From assembly GCA_944322325.1 (NCBI GenBank), contig CALUOQ010000010.1, positions 33,389 to 97,388 on the forward strand: a stretch of DNA of 64,000 bases, in the 5' to 3' direction. The notes under the pieces are model-generated. The model did not search any database, was not told where the DNA came from, and saw only the letters and a list, made by a program, of their open reading frames with translations. Positions 8,525-17,769 of the stretch are shown here, piece by piece; the first letter of the stretch is position 1; every line of letters starts with the position of its first letter. This DNA is from an uncultured Alloprevotella sp. (GTDB lineage Bacteria; Bacteroidota; Bacteroidia; Bacteroidales; Bacteroidaceae). The translations under genes and the position numbers were made by a program.

Positions 8525-11254
8525 TTATTGCGCATCTTCCACAGCAGCCTGCGCCGCAGCCAGACGGGCAATCGGCACGCGGAATGGAGAGCAGCTGACG
8601 TAGTTGAGGCCGACCTTGTGGCAGAACTTCACGGACGAGGGTTCGCCGCCGTGTTCGCCGCAAATGCCGCACTTCAGGTCGGGACGTACGGAACGGCCTT
8701 TTTTGACTGCCATGTCGATGAGCTGGCCTACGCCGTTTTGGTCAAGGACTTGGAACGGGTCGACGGAGAGAATCTTTTTGTCGAGGTAGACCGGGAGGAA
8801 CGAGGCGATGTCGTCGCGCGAATAGCCGAACGTCATTTGCGTAAGGTCGTTGGTACCGAACGAGAAGTATTCGGCACGGGACGCGATTTTGTCGGCAGTC
8901 AGGGCCGCGCGGGGGATTTCGATCATCGTTCCGACCTTGAACGGAATTTCGATGCCTTCTTCGGCGAACACGTCTGCGGCTTCTTTGCGGATAACTTCCT
9001 CTTGGGCTTCAAATTCGTAGAGAATGCCCGTGAGTGGTACCATAATTTCCGGCATCGGGTTCAGCCCTTCCTTTTTCAGTTCGATAGCGGCCGTCAGGAT
9101 GGCGCGGGTCTGCATTTGCGTGATCTCGGGGTACGTATTTCCCAGTCGGCATCCGCGGTGTCCCAGCATAGGATTGTGTTCGCACAGGCTGTCGACGCGT
9201 TGGCGGATGTACTCGACCGTGACGCCCATTGACTGCGCCAGTTCTTCCTGTCCCTTAGTGTCGTGGGGCACGAACTCATGCAGTGGCGGGTCGAGTAGTC
9301 GGACGTTGACCGGATAGCCGTCCATGGCGCGGAAGATGCCTTTGAAGTCTTCTTTCTGGTACGGGAGCAGCTTGGAGAGCGCTTTCTTGCGTCCCTCGAC
9401 GTCTTCGGCCAGAATCATCTCGCGCATGGCGATGATTTTCTCGTTGTCGAAGAACATGTGTTCCGTGCGGCAGAGGCCGATGCCCACGGCGCCGAACTTG
9501 CGGGCCACTTCGGCGTCATGCGGCGTATCGGCGTTGGTGCGCACTTGCAGGCGGGTGTATTTGCTGCAAAGGTCCATCAGTGCGGCGAAGTCGCCCGACA
9601 GTTCTGCTGCCTGGGTGAGGATTTCGCCCTTATATACCTCGCCGTTTGTTCCGTTGAGCGAGATGAAATCGCCTTCGCGCAGCACGACGCCGTCAATCTC
9701 TACGGTGCGGGCTTTGTAGTCTACGTTGATGGCTCCCGCTCCGCTGACGCAACATTTTCCCATACCGCGTGCGACGACTGCGGCGTGCGACGTCATGCCG
9801 CCCCGTGCGGTCAGGATGCCTTCGGCTACGGCCATACCGGCGAGGTCCTCGGGCGAGGTTTCGATGCGTACCATGACGACTTTGTGTCCGTCGGCGCGCC
9901 ATTTGGCGGCGTCGTCAGCAAAGAATACGATTTGCCCTGTCGCTGCGCCCGGCGAGGCCGGCAGGCCGCGTGTCAGCACTTGAGCCTTTGCCAGGGCCTG
10001 CTTGTTGAACACAGGGTGGAGCAGCTCGTCGAGCTTGCCGGGCTGGCAGCGCTCGATGGCGGTCTTTTCGTCGATGAGTCCTTGGCGGAGCAGGTCCATC
10101 GCAATCTTTACCATCGCGGCCCCGGTGCGTTTGCCGTTGCGGGTCTGGAGTAGCCACAATTTGCCCTCCTGCACGGTAAACTCCATGTCTTGCATGTCGC
10201 GGTAGTGGTTCTCGAGTTTCTGCTGGATGGCGTTCAGTTGCTGGAACAGCTCCGGCATGGCTTCCTCCATCGACGGGAAGGTCTTCCGGCGCTCCTCTTC
10301 GCTGATGCCTTGCAGCTTGGCCCAGCGCTGCGAGCCTTGAATCGTAATCTGCTGAGGCGTGCGGATACCGGCCACGACGTCCTCACCCTGCGCGTTGACG
10401 AGCCACTCGCCGTTGAAGCAGTCTTCGCCCGTGGCGGCGTCGCGGCTGAAGCATACGCCTGTAGCCGACGTGTCGCCCATGTTGCCGAACACCATGGCCA
10501 TCACCGTGACGGCCGTGCCCCACTCGGCGGGAATGCCTTCCATCTTACGGTAAAGTATGGCGCGCTCGTTCATCCAGCTGTCGAACACGGCGCAGATGGC
10601 GCCCCACAGTTGTTCCATCGGGTCGGTCGGGAACTCCTTGCCCGTTTGCTCCCGGATAGCAGCCTTGAACAGCGCGATCAGGCGTTTCAGCTCGTCGACA
10701 CCCAGTTCGTTGTCAAGCTTCACGCCTTTTTCCCGCTTCACTTGGTCGATGATGGCCTCGAACGGGTCGATGTCGTCCTTGTTTACGGGTTTCATGCCCA
10801 GCACGACGTCGCCGTACATCTGCACAAAGCGGCGGTAAGCGTCGTAGGCGAAACGCGGATTGCCGGTCTTGGCGGCCAGTCCCTCTACGACCTCGTCGTT
10901 CAGGCCAAGGTTAAGGATGGTGTCCATCATGCCCGGCATCGAGGCCCGTGCGCCGGAACGTACGGAGAGCAGCAGCGGATTCGCTACGTCGCCGAACCGG
11001 CTGTTCATCAGTGTCTCGATGTGCCGCAGGCTGGCTTCCACTTCGCTCTTGAGCAGTGCGGTCACCTGGTCCTTGCCGATGGCGTAATACTCGTTGCAGA
11101 CGTCCGTCGTGATGGTGAAGCCCGGCGGGACCGGAACGCCAATCAAGTTCATCTCAGCCAGGTTGGCGCCTTTACCACCAAGCAGGTTTCTCATCTCGGC
11201 ATTGCCTTCGGCTTTGCCGTTACCGAATGTGTAAACTCTTTTAGTGTTTTCCAT
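8525..11254 (-). CDS. ppdK: Pyruvate, phosphate dikinase
   Basis: Interconverts pyruvate, ATP and phosphate with phosphoenolpyruvate, AMP and pyrophosphate in the cytosol; in anaerobic Bacteroidales it serves PPi-linked glycolysis or gluconeogenesis. At 909 residues it has the full family length. Domain order is as expected: the N-terminal ATP-grasp part (GGKGANLAEM near 25-35), the swivelling phosphohistidine domain with the active His in GGMTSHAAVVARGMGK, and the C-terminal PEP-binding barrel ending with GICGEHGGEP. It is a single-gene unit with its own promoter and terminator. Confidence 0.97.
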   Translation of the reverse strand: MENTKRVYTFGNGKAEGNAEMRNLLGGKGANLAEMNLIGVPVPPGFTITTDVCNEYYAIGKDQVTALLKSEVEASLRHIETLMNSRFGDVANPLLLSVRSGARASMPGMMDTILNLGLNDEVVEGLAAKTGNPRFAYDAYRRFVQMYGDVVLGMKPVNKDDIDPFEAIIDQVKREKGVKLDNELGVDELKRLIALFKAAIREQTGKEFPTDPMEQLWGAICAVFDSWMNERAILYRKMEGIPAEWGTAVTVMAMVFGNMGDTSATGVCFSRDAATGEDCFNGEWLVNAQGEDVVAGIRTPQQITIQGSQRWAKLQGISEEERRKTFPSMEEAMPELFQQLNAIQQKLENHYRDMQDMEFTVQEGKLWLLQTRNGKRTGAAMVKIAMDLLRQGLIDEKTAIERCQPGKLDELLHPVFNKQALAKAQVLTRGLPASPGAATGQIVFFADDAAKWRADGHKVVMVRIETSPEDLAGMAVAEGILTARGGMTSHAAVVARGMGKCCVSGAGAINVDYKARTVEIDGVVLREGDFISLNGTNGEVYKGEILTQAAELSGDFAALMDLCSKYTRLQVRTNADTPHDAEVARKFGAVGIGLCRTEHMFFDNEKIIAMREMILAEDVEGRKKALSKLLPYQKEDFKGIFRAMDGYPVNVRLLDPPLHEFVPHDTKGQEELAQSMGVTVEYIRQRVDSLCEHNPMLGHRGCRLGNTYPEITQMQTRAILTAAIELKKEGLNPMPEIMVPLTGILYEFEAQEEVIRKEAADVFAEEGIEIPFKVGTMIEIPRAALTADKIASRAEYFSFGTNDLTQMTFGYSRDDIASFLPVYLDKKILSVDPFQVLDQNGVGQLIDMAVKKGRSVRPDLKCGICGEHGGEPSSVKFCHKVGLNYVSCSPFRVPIARLAAAQAAVEDAQ

Positions 11255-11283
11255 GAATCCTATGAGTTAAATTGCTATGGCGG

Positions 11284-11314
11284 CAAATATATAGAGAAGT
11301 TTTAAGAAAGCCAA
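11284..11314 (-). promoter_or_regulatory. ppdK promoter
   Basis: Reverse strand TTGG (11311-11314) and TATATTTG (11284-11291) are separated by 19 bases, 29 bases before the ppdK ATG; both boxes fit the Bacteroidota consensus. Confidence 0.7.
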
Positions 11315-11548
11315 AACATTTTCCTACTTTTTTGACAGGTCTACTTGCTATTTCGCTGCTGAAATTTTGACGCTTGTTAGGATTGCGTCCGCTTGCGGGC
11401 AGAATTGTCAAGTCGGGCAGGGCATTTGGCCCTTAAGCGTCAGTAAATGCGGACGTAGAGCCACCAATAATTTTTCAGGCGGGGTGTGAGCGGGGCGCCG
11501 ACATCCGTTTGCCGCCCAAGCGTTCCGGCCGATGGTATCCACCGTCGG
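11315..11548. other. Non-coding stretch upstream of ppdK
   Basis: About 230 bases between the ppdK promoter and repeat array 2. A GC hairpin (CCGGCCGA with TCGGCCGG, about 11526-11553) lies at its end next to the array. I see no gene. Confidence 0.5.
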
Positions 11549-11674
11549 CCGGAACAAGTACTACGACAGGAAAAACAAGTACTACGACAGTTTTTTCTGT
11601 CGTAGCGATAGAAATTTCTGGGACTACACTTGTGCAAACGGGGGCTACGTCCGTTTTTTCTGTCGGCGGATGGC
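11549..11674. repeat. 21-bp modular repeat array 2 (6 units)
   Basis: Six units: two forward cores (CAAGT-ACTAC-GACAG), a hybrid CTGTC-GTAGC-GATAG, then more divergent cores ending ACTTG and GTCCG. Its last 18 shared bases, 11648-11665, recur as a direct repeat at 13268-13285 in array 3, on the other side of the AAA ATPase gene. Confidence 0.85.
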
Positions 11675-11736
11675 GAGATGAGGCCGGTGCTTTGCCGTAT
11701 GCCTCTTCTGCTTAGAGTGGGGCGACGGGGGCTCTG

Positions 11737-13113
11737 TCATTCCATCGCAGCCCGCATGCGTGAGATGGCATACAACGGACAAATCAGCACGTGGCGGATG
11801 ACTCCCCCGGCTTCTTTGTCTGTGTAGTCAAACGCGCCGAAGTTTTCCAACGAGCAGCGGACGGCTTCCGTCCATCGCTTCTCGCGCATAAACAGCCACA
11901 GACTTTTCATGCCGCCTTGCGTCCTTGCTTTGACCTCGACCGGCAGGACTTTTTGCTGATATTCTGTGACGTAATCCACTTCGGCTAATGAGTTTTTGGC
12001 GGTGCGTTGCCAATAGTACAATTCGTGGCGGACGTTTGGGCTTTGGTAGCGAATCATTTCTAATCCGGTGATTAACTCAGCAATCGGGCCTTTGTTGACT
12101 AAATCTGCGACACTGCTTGTGAGTATGTGCACTGTCATTGATTTGATATTTCCGATGGCCAAGTTCAACCAACGAAGCATTAAGCCACTATCAAGGAGCA
12201 GGTATTTCCTATAAGTTCTGTCCGCTTCGCTTCCGAGCGGAAGGCCGTTTGCGTCTGAGTGCGTTACGGGGACCAGTAAGCCAGCGAGCGTCAGCATTTC
12301 AAGGGCTTTTTTGACTTCTCCTGCCTTGTAATTTCCGCCTACTTGGGCGAATACAAATTTTTTTGTCGCTTGTACGGCTGCGCTGCGCAGTGTCAGGCGA
12401 AGCAGCATGGGGTCCACCTTTTTACGGTACTTGGGAAAGTCGTCCTCATAGCTAATGACAAGGTCGTCCTGCACTTCCTGGCAGAGTAGGAAGTCCTGCG
12501 TTTTTACCCATTTGACGACGACTTCGGGCATCCCGCCGATAAGCATGTAGGTGCGTAATAGCCCGATGAGTTTTTCGTGTAGGGGGGAAGGCATAGGAGT
12601 TTGTGGCGTCGCATTGTCGCGTGCCGCCTTTAGGAGGCTTTCACCGTTGGCCTCGAGAAACTCGTCGAACGTCATTGGGTACATAAACATAGAGTGAATG
12701 CGGCCAACTCCGAATGTCGGCAATTCTTCTAATGCGAATTCCAAAAGCGATCCGGCTGCGACGACATGCAGGTCGGGCATTTCTTCCTTGAAAAAGCGTA
12801 GGGACATAATCGCTTCGGGGCAGGCCTGTATCTCGTCGAGGAAGAGAAGCGTACTTCCTTCTACGATGGGTTTCCCATACATGGCTGATATTTGTGACAC
12901 AATGCGTGACACGTCAAGATTGACGCCGAATAAAGTTTTATACTCGGGCTGACGCTCAAAATTGATTTCGACGAACGTGGTGAATCGCTCTCCGAGATGG
13001 CGTACTACGGTTGATTTCCCCACTTGGCGCGCTCCGCGCAACAGTATGGGCTTCCGTGACTCGCGTGTTGCCCATTCCGATAAGTAATCGTCAATAAGCC
13101 TTTTGAAGTACAT
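11737..13113 (-). CDS. AAA ATPase with DUF4143 domain
   Basis: A 458-residue protein of the widespread ATP-binding/DUF4143 group. The N-terminal AAA domain has Walker A GARQVGKS (27-34) and Walker B LLFLDE (89-94); the C-terminal DUF4143 domain follows from about 220 and includes AEVDYVTEYQQKVLPVEVKA, which resembles a PD-(D/E)XK nuclease-like core (D..E.K). The role is not established; a link to defence or mobile elements is often suggested. Start MYFKRLIDDYLSEW is at 13113, just downstream of a promoter box. The gene is visibly A/T-richer than its neighbours and is bracketed by repeat arrays 2 and 3, which suggests acquisition. Confidence 0.88.
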   Translation of the reverse strand: MYFKRLIDDYLSEWATRESRKPILLRGARQVGKSTVVRHLGERFTTFVEINFERQPEYKTLFGVNLDVSRIVSQISAMYGKPIVEGSTLLFLDEIQACPEAIMSLRFFKEEMPDLHVVAAGSLLEFALEELPTFGVGRIHSMFMYPMTFDEFLEANGESLLKAARDNATPQTPMPSPLHEKLIGLLRTYMLIGGMPEVVVKWVKTQDFLLCQEVQDDLVISYEDDFPKYRKKVDPMLLRLTLRSAAVQATKKFVFAQVGGNYKAGEVKKALEMLTLAGLLVPVTHSDANGLPLGSEADRTYRKYLLLDSGLMLRWLNLAIGNIKSMTVHILTSSVADLVNKGPIAELITGLEMIRYQSPNVRHELYYWQRTAKNSLAEVDYVTEYQQKVLPVEVKARTQGGMKSLWLFMREKRWTEAVRCSLENFGAFDYTDKEAGGVIRHVLICPLYAISRMRAAME

Positions 13114-13137
13114 GCTAACTTCTTGTAATGGTGAAGG

Positions 13138-13145
13138 CAAAGCTA
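13138..13145 (-). promoter_or_regulatory. -7 box of AAA/DUF4143 gene
   Basis: Reverse strand TAGCTTTG lies 25 bases before the ATG. Just upstream, ATTATCCAAA occurs twice (about 13157 and 13222) and TTTATGAC twice (about 13182 and 13213), which could be operator half-sites. Confidence 0.5.
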
Positions 13146-13231
13146 CGAAATAAAGATTATCCAAACAAATAATCTGTCGCTTTATGACGAAATCTAAAGA
13201 TATAATTCGTAGATTTATGACATTATCCAAA

Positions 13232-13294
13232 GAAAAACGGGCGTAGTGACAGGAATTTCTATCGTTGCGTCCGTTTTTTCTGTCGCAGCGGTCA
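13232..13294. repeat. 21-bp modular repeat array 3 (3 units)
   Basis: Three units in exact 21-bp register: cores CGGGC-GTAGT-GACAG, CTATC-GTTGC-GTCCG and CTGTC-GCAGC-GGTCA. The last unit runs into the nanM stop codon (13292-13294). It shares an 18-bp direct repeat with array 2. Confidence 0.8.
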
Positions 13295-14479
13295 GCGGTA
13301 CTGGCCCCGCCACAGGTCGGGCGTGCGGATACCGGGTTTCAGTTCGCCGCCGAGATAGTAGAACGTAGTGCCCTTGCCGGTGAGGGCAGCGCCGGCGCGG
13401 GCAGCCTGGTCGGCGCGGTCGACGGTGGTCCAGTGGTCCGCAGCGGCCGAGTAGCGGAGCACGCGGCGGTTGAATCGGTACCAGGCGGGTTCGTGGGTCA
13501 TGTAGTCGCGGCCGGCGGCTTGCAGGGTGGCGGCGAGGCTGTCGTCGCCCGTCGCGCGGGCCTGGGCCAACCGCTGTTCGCGGCGCAGGGCGGCCAGAAA
13601 AATGTCCTTGTCGACGCCCCCGAGGCAGAGGGCCGCTGTGTCGCCGAGGGCGTAGCCCGCTCCGCCGCCCAGCGCGATGGCCTCGCCCTGTTCGTCGGTA
13701 GGTGCGGCGACCTGCTCCCACCGGCGGGCCGAGGGCACGTAGCGCAGGGCTGTGAGCGACACGCTCGGCGCCCTGTCCGCCGCGGCTGCGGCAAAGCCGC
13801 CGAACACGTAGAGGCACATTTCACCCCCATGGCGCAGCGCCGCGGCTACGGGCTGCACCCGCGGTTCGCCGGGCATGGACGTCTCCTCGCGCCACCCGGC
13901 GGTCAGGCTGTCGAGCGACAGCGAGAACACGCGCTGTGACGGCGTGCCGTCCGCGTTGCCGCCGGCGACGTAGAGCCGGCGCCCCAGGCGTGCGCCCGCC
14001 ATGTTGTCCACCGTAACGGGCAGGGGCGGCAGGTCTTTCCACTGGGCCGTGCGGCCGTCCGCCGACAGACGCAGTTCGCGCGCTCCGGCGCTCGGCCCGT
14101 CCGGACCGGTGCCCCCGATGAAGGCCAGTCCCTTGTCGGTGGGCAGGGCGACGCCATAGGCTGCCGCATCGGGCATGTGGCCCGCGCGAATCCAAGCCTG
14201 GCCGTCCGTGCCGGGCGCCAGGACGTACACGTCGTCGTAGTAACGTTTGGCTCCGCCGTCGGCCGCCGGCCGGTCGGGGAAGTTGCATCCACCGGCCAGT
14301 ACGAGGTGGTCGCCGATGAGCCCGGCAAAGGCGGCCGAGACCCCCTTGCGGTAGGCCGTGTCGGCCGGTGCTCCCGTCCGGGGCAGCGGGGTCCAGACGA
14401 TGTCGCCCGTGCGGAGTTGCGCCTGCAGGGTCAGGCTCGTGGCCGTCAGTCCGAGGACCATCAAGGTCTTTCTCCACAT
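13292..14479 (-). CDS. nanM: Kelch-type N-acetylneuraminate epimerase/mutarotase
   Basis: A periplasmic sialic acid mutarotase of the cyclically permuted Kelch family: it speeds conversion of alpha- to beta-Neu5Ac after release from glycans. The 395-residue protein has a signal peptide (MVLGLTATSLTLQA) and repeated Kelch strands, for example LVLAGGCNF, LAFIGGTG, LYVAGGNADG, LYVFGGF and YYLGGELKPG. It is the last gene of the sialic acid operon, 12 bases after the esterase. Its stop codon is embedded in the last unit of repeat array 3. Family membership is clear; the exact sugar is inferred from the operon. Confidence 0.87.
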   Translation of the reverse strand: MWRKTLMVLGLTATSLTLQAQLRTGDIVWTPLPRTGAPADTAYRKGVSAAFAGLIGDHLVLAGGCNFPDRPAADGGAKRYYDDVYVLAPGTDGQAWIRAGHMPDAAAYGVALPTDKGLAFIGGTGPDGPSAGARELRLSADGRTAQWKDLPPLPVTVDNMAGARLGRRLYVAGGNADGTPSQRVFSLSLDSLTAGWREETSMPGEPRVQPVAAALRHGGEMCLYVFGGFAAAAADRAPSVSLTALRYVPSARRWEQVAAPTDEQGEAIALGGGAGYALGDTAALCLGGVDKDIFLAALRREQRLAQARATGDDSLAATLQAAGRDYMTHEPAWYRFNRRVLRYSAAADHWTTVDRADQAARAGAALTGKGTTFYYLGGELKPGIRTPDLWRGQYR

Positions 14480-14491
14480 ATATTTATTGTT

Positions 14492-16573
14492 TTAAGGATT
14501 TTCCGTCGTAAAGGTCGAGGCGGGCAGCCCGGCGCTGTTGACCAGATTGGCGCGCGTGAAGGGTTGCCAGCCGTAGCGCACGTAGCGCGGTTCGGCCACT
14601 TGCGCGGCTTGCAGGCGGACGGTGCCGCCGCGGTCGATGTGCGCGTCGGCCGGATAGAAGCGGCGGTCGCTCCCGGCCAGTTCGAACGTGCGCAGCGCGC
14701 CCCCGTCGGCCGTCCGGAGACCGTCGGCATGGTCGAAAGCGACGCGGGCCGTGCGTCCTTCGAACGTGACCGTGCGGAACATCGGGCCGTTGGCCACGAG
14801 GCGACCGGCGCCGTAGCCGTAGACATGGGCGAGCGCCTGAAGCGCCAGCCGTCGGCCCACTTCGCGCTTGCGGCGCGGATGGACGTCGAGCGAGTCGCCC
14901 ACGTCGGTCGTTACCGCCATGTAGCAGTCGGGTACCGAGGCGGACAGGCGGCGCTGGCTGTCGCGGAACCAAGGCCACGACGCACGGTTGAGGCTCGACA
15001 GCTGGACGAAGCAGAAGGGCAGCGACGGGTCGTTCCAGTACGTCCGCCAGCTCTGGGTCAGCAGGCGGAATGTCTGTTCGTGCGCCTCCATGTTGTGGGC
15101 GTTCGATTCGCCTTGGTACCACGCCACTCCGCGTACCGGGAAGCGGTCCAGCGGTGCGATGCCCGCCTCGAAGAGGTACGCCGTCTGGTAGGGGTGGCGC
15201 CGGGCGTCGCCCTGGCCGGCCTTGACGTTGAGGGCGGCGCGTTCGCGTACCCAGGGCTGGATGAAGTCGTTGCGATACCAGTCGGTGAGCAGGTCGGGAA
15301 ATTCCTGTTCTACCGTGGTGCGGTCCACCCACGCTTCGGCCGGCGATCCGCCCACGGCGTTCACGATGAGCCCTACAGGCACGTCGAGGCTGTCGGCCAG
15401 CATTCGACCGAAGTGGTAGGCTACGGCGGATACGCCGGCCACCGTCTGCGGCTGGCTGGTACGCCACGAGGCCGGGCGGAAGTAGTCGAGGCGGTTTACA
15501 GAGTCAACAACGGCGGCAGGCCAGCTGACGGCGTCGGTGGCCCAGCGCGGCTGCATGTCGTAGATGCGGAGGTCGGCGCGTCGGGAGTCGGCCAAGTCTT
15601 CGCGTGCCGTAGCACAGCGGCCGAGGGGAAAGGCCATGTTCGACTGCCCAGAGCAGACCCAGACTTCGCCCGCCACGACGCCGTTGAAGGTAAGGCGCCG
15701 GTTGGGCGTGCTCACTTCGAGCGTATAGGTCGGGCCGGCTTTCAGGGGACTCAGGGTGACGCTCCACCGGCCGTCGGGGCCGGCAGTTGTGCGCAACCGC
15801 TGGCCACCTATGCTGACCGTTACCCGCTCGCCGGCGTCGGCTTGGCCACGCAGGGGCATCGGGCGGTCGCGTTGCAGCACCATGCTGTCTGCATACACGG
15901 GGGACAGCCGTAGACCACCGTAGTCGCCCGTCAGGGCCGAGCAGACGGTGCGGGCCAGGATGGCGGCGCCCTCGGCGTTGGGGTGGAGGGCGTCGGGGAA
16001 AAGGTCGGGCCGGCTGTGCAGGGGTTCGTGCAGGTCGATGAGGCCTACGTCCCGCCCTGAGGCGACCGCCTCGATGGCCGACTGTATTTTCCGATGCCAG
16101 TCGCGCGTACCCGAACGGAAGCGCGGGTGACGGTCGAAGATAGGCGTGAGGCGGCAAATCCAGATGCGGCAGCGCGGATTGGCCTGTCGGAACGAGTCGA
16201 TGAGCGCTTCGTAGTCCGCCACGAAGTCGTCGCGGAGATTGGGCCAGTTGCGCGGATCGGTGTCGTTGAGACCGAGATGAATGACGACGCAGTCGGCGCC
16301 GTAGTCGAGGGCTTGGCGAAACTCCGGCAGGCGCACGTAGGGCCGGTGGCCGCGGCTGAGCAGCGTGGCGCCGCTATGGCCGAAATTGCGTACTTCGTAG
16401 CCGTCGCCCAGCAAGCGTTGTAACTGGGTAGGGTAGGCCTCGTGTGCGCGGTCGGCCAGCCCGGCGCCGTAGGTGACACTGTTGCCGACGCAGGCCACCC
16501 TGATGCGCGTCGTTGCCGCTGCGGACATCAGGCCCGCGGCGGCGACGAACAAGAGGAGCAGGCGGCGCATCAT
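14492..16573 (-). CDS. estA: Two-domain sialate O-acetylesterase
   Basis: Removes O-acetyl groups from sialic acids so that they can be used. The 693-residue secreted protein (signal peptide to about residue 20) fuses two SGNH-type hydrolase domains. The N-terminal one (20-215) has GNSVTYGAG with Ser32, GHSG, GLNDTDP and DALHPN. The C-terminal one (about 225-693) has VCSGQSNM with Ser311 and VNAVGGSPAEAW, the 9-O-acetylesterase family signature. This architecture resembles the Bacteroides EstA type. ATG at 16573 overlaps the TGA of the epimerase gene; an alternative Met is one codon later. Confidence 0.88.
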   Translation of the reverse strand: MMRRLLLLFVAAAGLMSAAATTRIRVACVGNSVTYGAGLADRAHEAYPTQLQRLLGDGYEVRNFGHSGATLLSRGHRPYVRLPEFRQALDYGADCVVIHLGLNDTDPRNWPNLRDDFVADYEALIDSFRQANPRCRIWICRLTPIFDRHPRFRSGTRDWHRKIQSAIEAVASGRDVGLIDLHEPLHSRPDLFPDALHPNAEGAAILARTVCSALTGDYGGLRLSPVYADSMVLQRDRPMPLRGQADAGERVTVSIGGQRLRTTAGPDGRWSVTLSPLKAGPTYTLEVSTPNRRLTFNGVVAGEVWVCSGQSNMAFPLGRCATAREDLADSRRADLRIYDMQPRWATDAVSWPAAVVDSVNRLDYFRPASWRTSQPQTVAGVSAVAYHFGRMLADSLDVPVGLIVNAVGGSPAEAWVDRTTVEQEFPDLLTDWYRNDFIQPWVRERAALNVKAGQGDARRHPYQTAYLFEAGIAPLDRFPVRGVAWYQGESNAHNMEAHEQTFRLLTQSWRTYWNDPSLPFCFVQLSSLNRASWPWFRDSQRRLSASVPDCYMAVTTDVGDSLDVHPRRKREVGRRLALQALAHVYGYGAGRLVANGPMFRTVTFEGRTARVAFDHADGLRTADGGALRTFELAGSDRRFYPADAHIDRGGTVRLQAAQVAEPRYVRYGWQPFTRANLVNSAGLPASTFTTENP

Positions 16574-17769
16574 GCCTCCTGCTTTAACAGTTCCTGGCAG
16601 AGCCGGTAGCCGCAAATCATCATGCGCGGTACGTGGAACGGGCCCTTGAACAGGTTGCCCTTGGCGGGCTGGGCCACGGTGCCGTCGCGGTGCAGGTAGC
16701 CGTACCATTCCCCTTTCTCGTGGTCGGGGAAGTGGCCGTACGTCCAGTCGCTGACCTGGCGGTGCAGGTCGAGGTAGTGCGTGTCGCCCGTGGCCTGATA
16801 GGCGTACAGGGTGGCGATGATGGCTTCCGTCTGGGGCCACCAGAACTTCATGTCCTGGGAGTAGTCCTGCGGGGGGAAGTGGCGGCAGTCGCGGAAGTTG
16901 ATGAGGCCGCCGTAGACTTCGTCCCAGCCCCATCGCCAGGACCAGTTGAAGATAGTCAGCGCCGTGTCGAGCAGTTCGCGGTCGCCGCCGCGGTGTTTGG
17001 CCTCCTCCATGAGGAACCACGCCGTTTCGATGCAGTGGCCGGGGTTTATGGTGCGGCCGGCCGACGTGTCGATAAATTCGCCCTTTGGCCCGACCATTTC
17101 GAGCAGTGCCTCGAACTCAGGGTGCATGAAGTAGGTACGAATCAGTTCGACCGACTTCGCGATTTGCGCGTCCAGGGCCGGGTCGGCAATGACTTCGCGC
17201 ACGCGTGCGGCCGTATTGATGAGAATCATCGTCACCGAGTGCCCCTGTGCCTGCATGGCGGGCAGGTATTTCGGTTCCAGCACGCCGGGTGTCGTCAGGA
17301 AGCCCTGCACGCGCTTGAAGAGCTCCAGCGCGCGGCGGGCGTAGCGCTCGTCGCCCGTGGCCTTGGCATACTCGGCCATGGCGATGATGGCGAACGTCTC
17401 GGAGAAGACGTAGCGACGCTTGCGGAGCGGCGTGCCGTCAGCGGCTACCTCGAAGTACATGCGTCCGTCGGTGTCGTAACAGTGGGCGTCGATGAAGTCG
17501 AGCGTCCGACGGGCGGCCTCGAGCCACTCGGGGCGTTGCTCCACATTGTTATAAGCGAACGCGCATACGAAGGCAAAGCGGCCTTGGAACCAGACCGACT
17601 TCGTCGGGTCCATCAGCGTGCCGTCGCGGTCCAGACAGGTGTAAATGCCACCGTGCTGGCGGTCGAGTCCGTGCGTCAGCCAGAACGGCAGGATGTTCGT
17701 AGTCAGGTCGTCCTTGTAGCGGGCGGCCCATGCGGTGAGGTACTGCTTTACGTCCATCTTTCGGGTCAT
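16570..17769 (-). CDS. nanE: N-acylglucosamine 2-epimerase (AGE type)
   Basis: Converts N-acetylmannosamine to N-acetylglucosamine, the step after the lyase in the Bacteroides version of sialic acid catabolism, which uses this AGE-type epimerase instead of the ManNAc-6-phosphate route. The 399-residue (alpha/alpha)6-barrel protein has conserved segments QGRFAFVCAFAYN, the His of NPGHCIETAW (near 250), WWPQTEAI and the C-terminal KGPFHVPRM. It overlaps the lyase stop by 4 bases and the esterase start by 4 bases, implying translational coupling. Cytosolic. Confidence 0.92.
   Translation of the reverse strand: MTRKMDVKQYLTAWAARYKDDLTTNILPFWLTHGLDRQHGGIYTCLDRDGTLMDPTKSVWFQGRFAFVCAFAYNNVEQRPEWLEAARRTLDFIDAHCYDTDGRMYFEVAADGTPLRKRRYVFSETFAIIAMAEYAKATGDERYARRALELFKRVQGFLTTPGVLEPKYLPAMQAQGHSVTMILINTAARVREVIADPALDAQIAKSVELIRTYFMHPEFEALLEMVGPKGEFIDTSAGRTINPGHCIETAWFLMEEAKHRGGDRELLDTALTIFNWSWRWGWDEVYGGLINFRDCRHFPPQDYSQDMKFWWPQTEAIIATLYAYQATGDTHYLDLHRQVSDWTYGHFPDHEKGEWYGYLHRDGTVAQPAKGNLFKGPFHVPRMMICGYRLCQELLKQEA

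Noticed and set aside
14177-15913. Long forward-strand open frames opposite nanM and the esterase (similar long antisense frames occur opposite sppA, parC, pepD and ilvD)
   Set aside because: They are by-products of GC-rich codon usage: low complexity, no recognisable domains, and the opposite strand carries clear enzymes with intact motifs.
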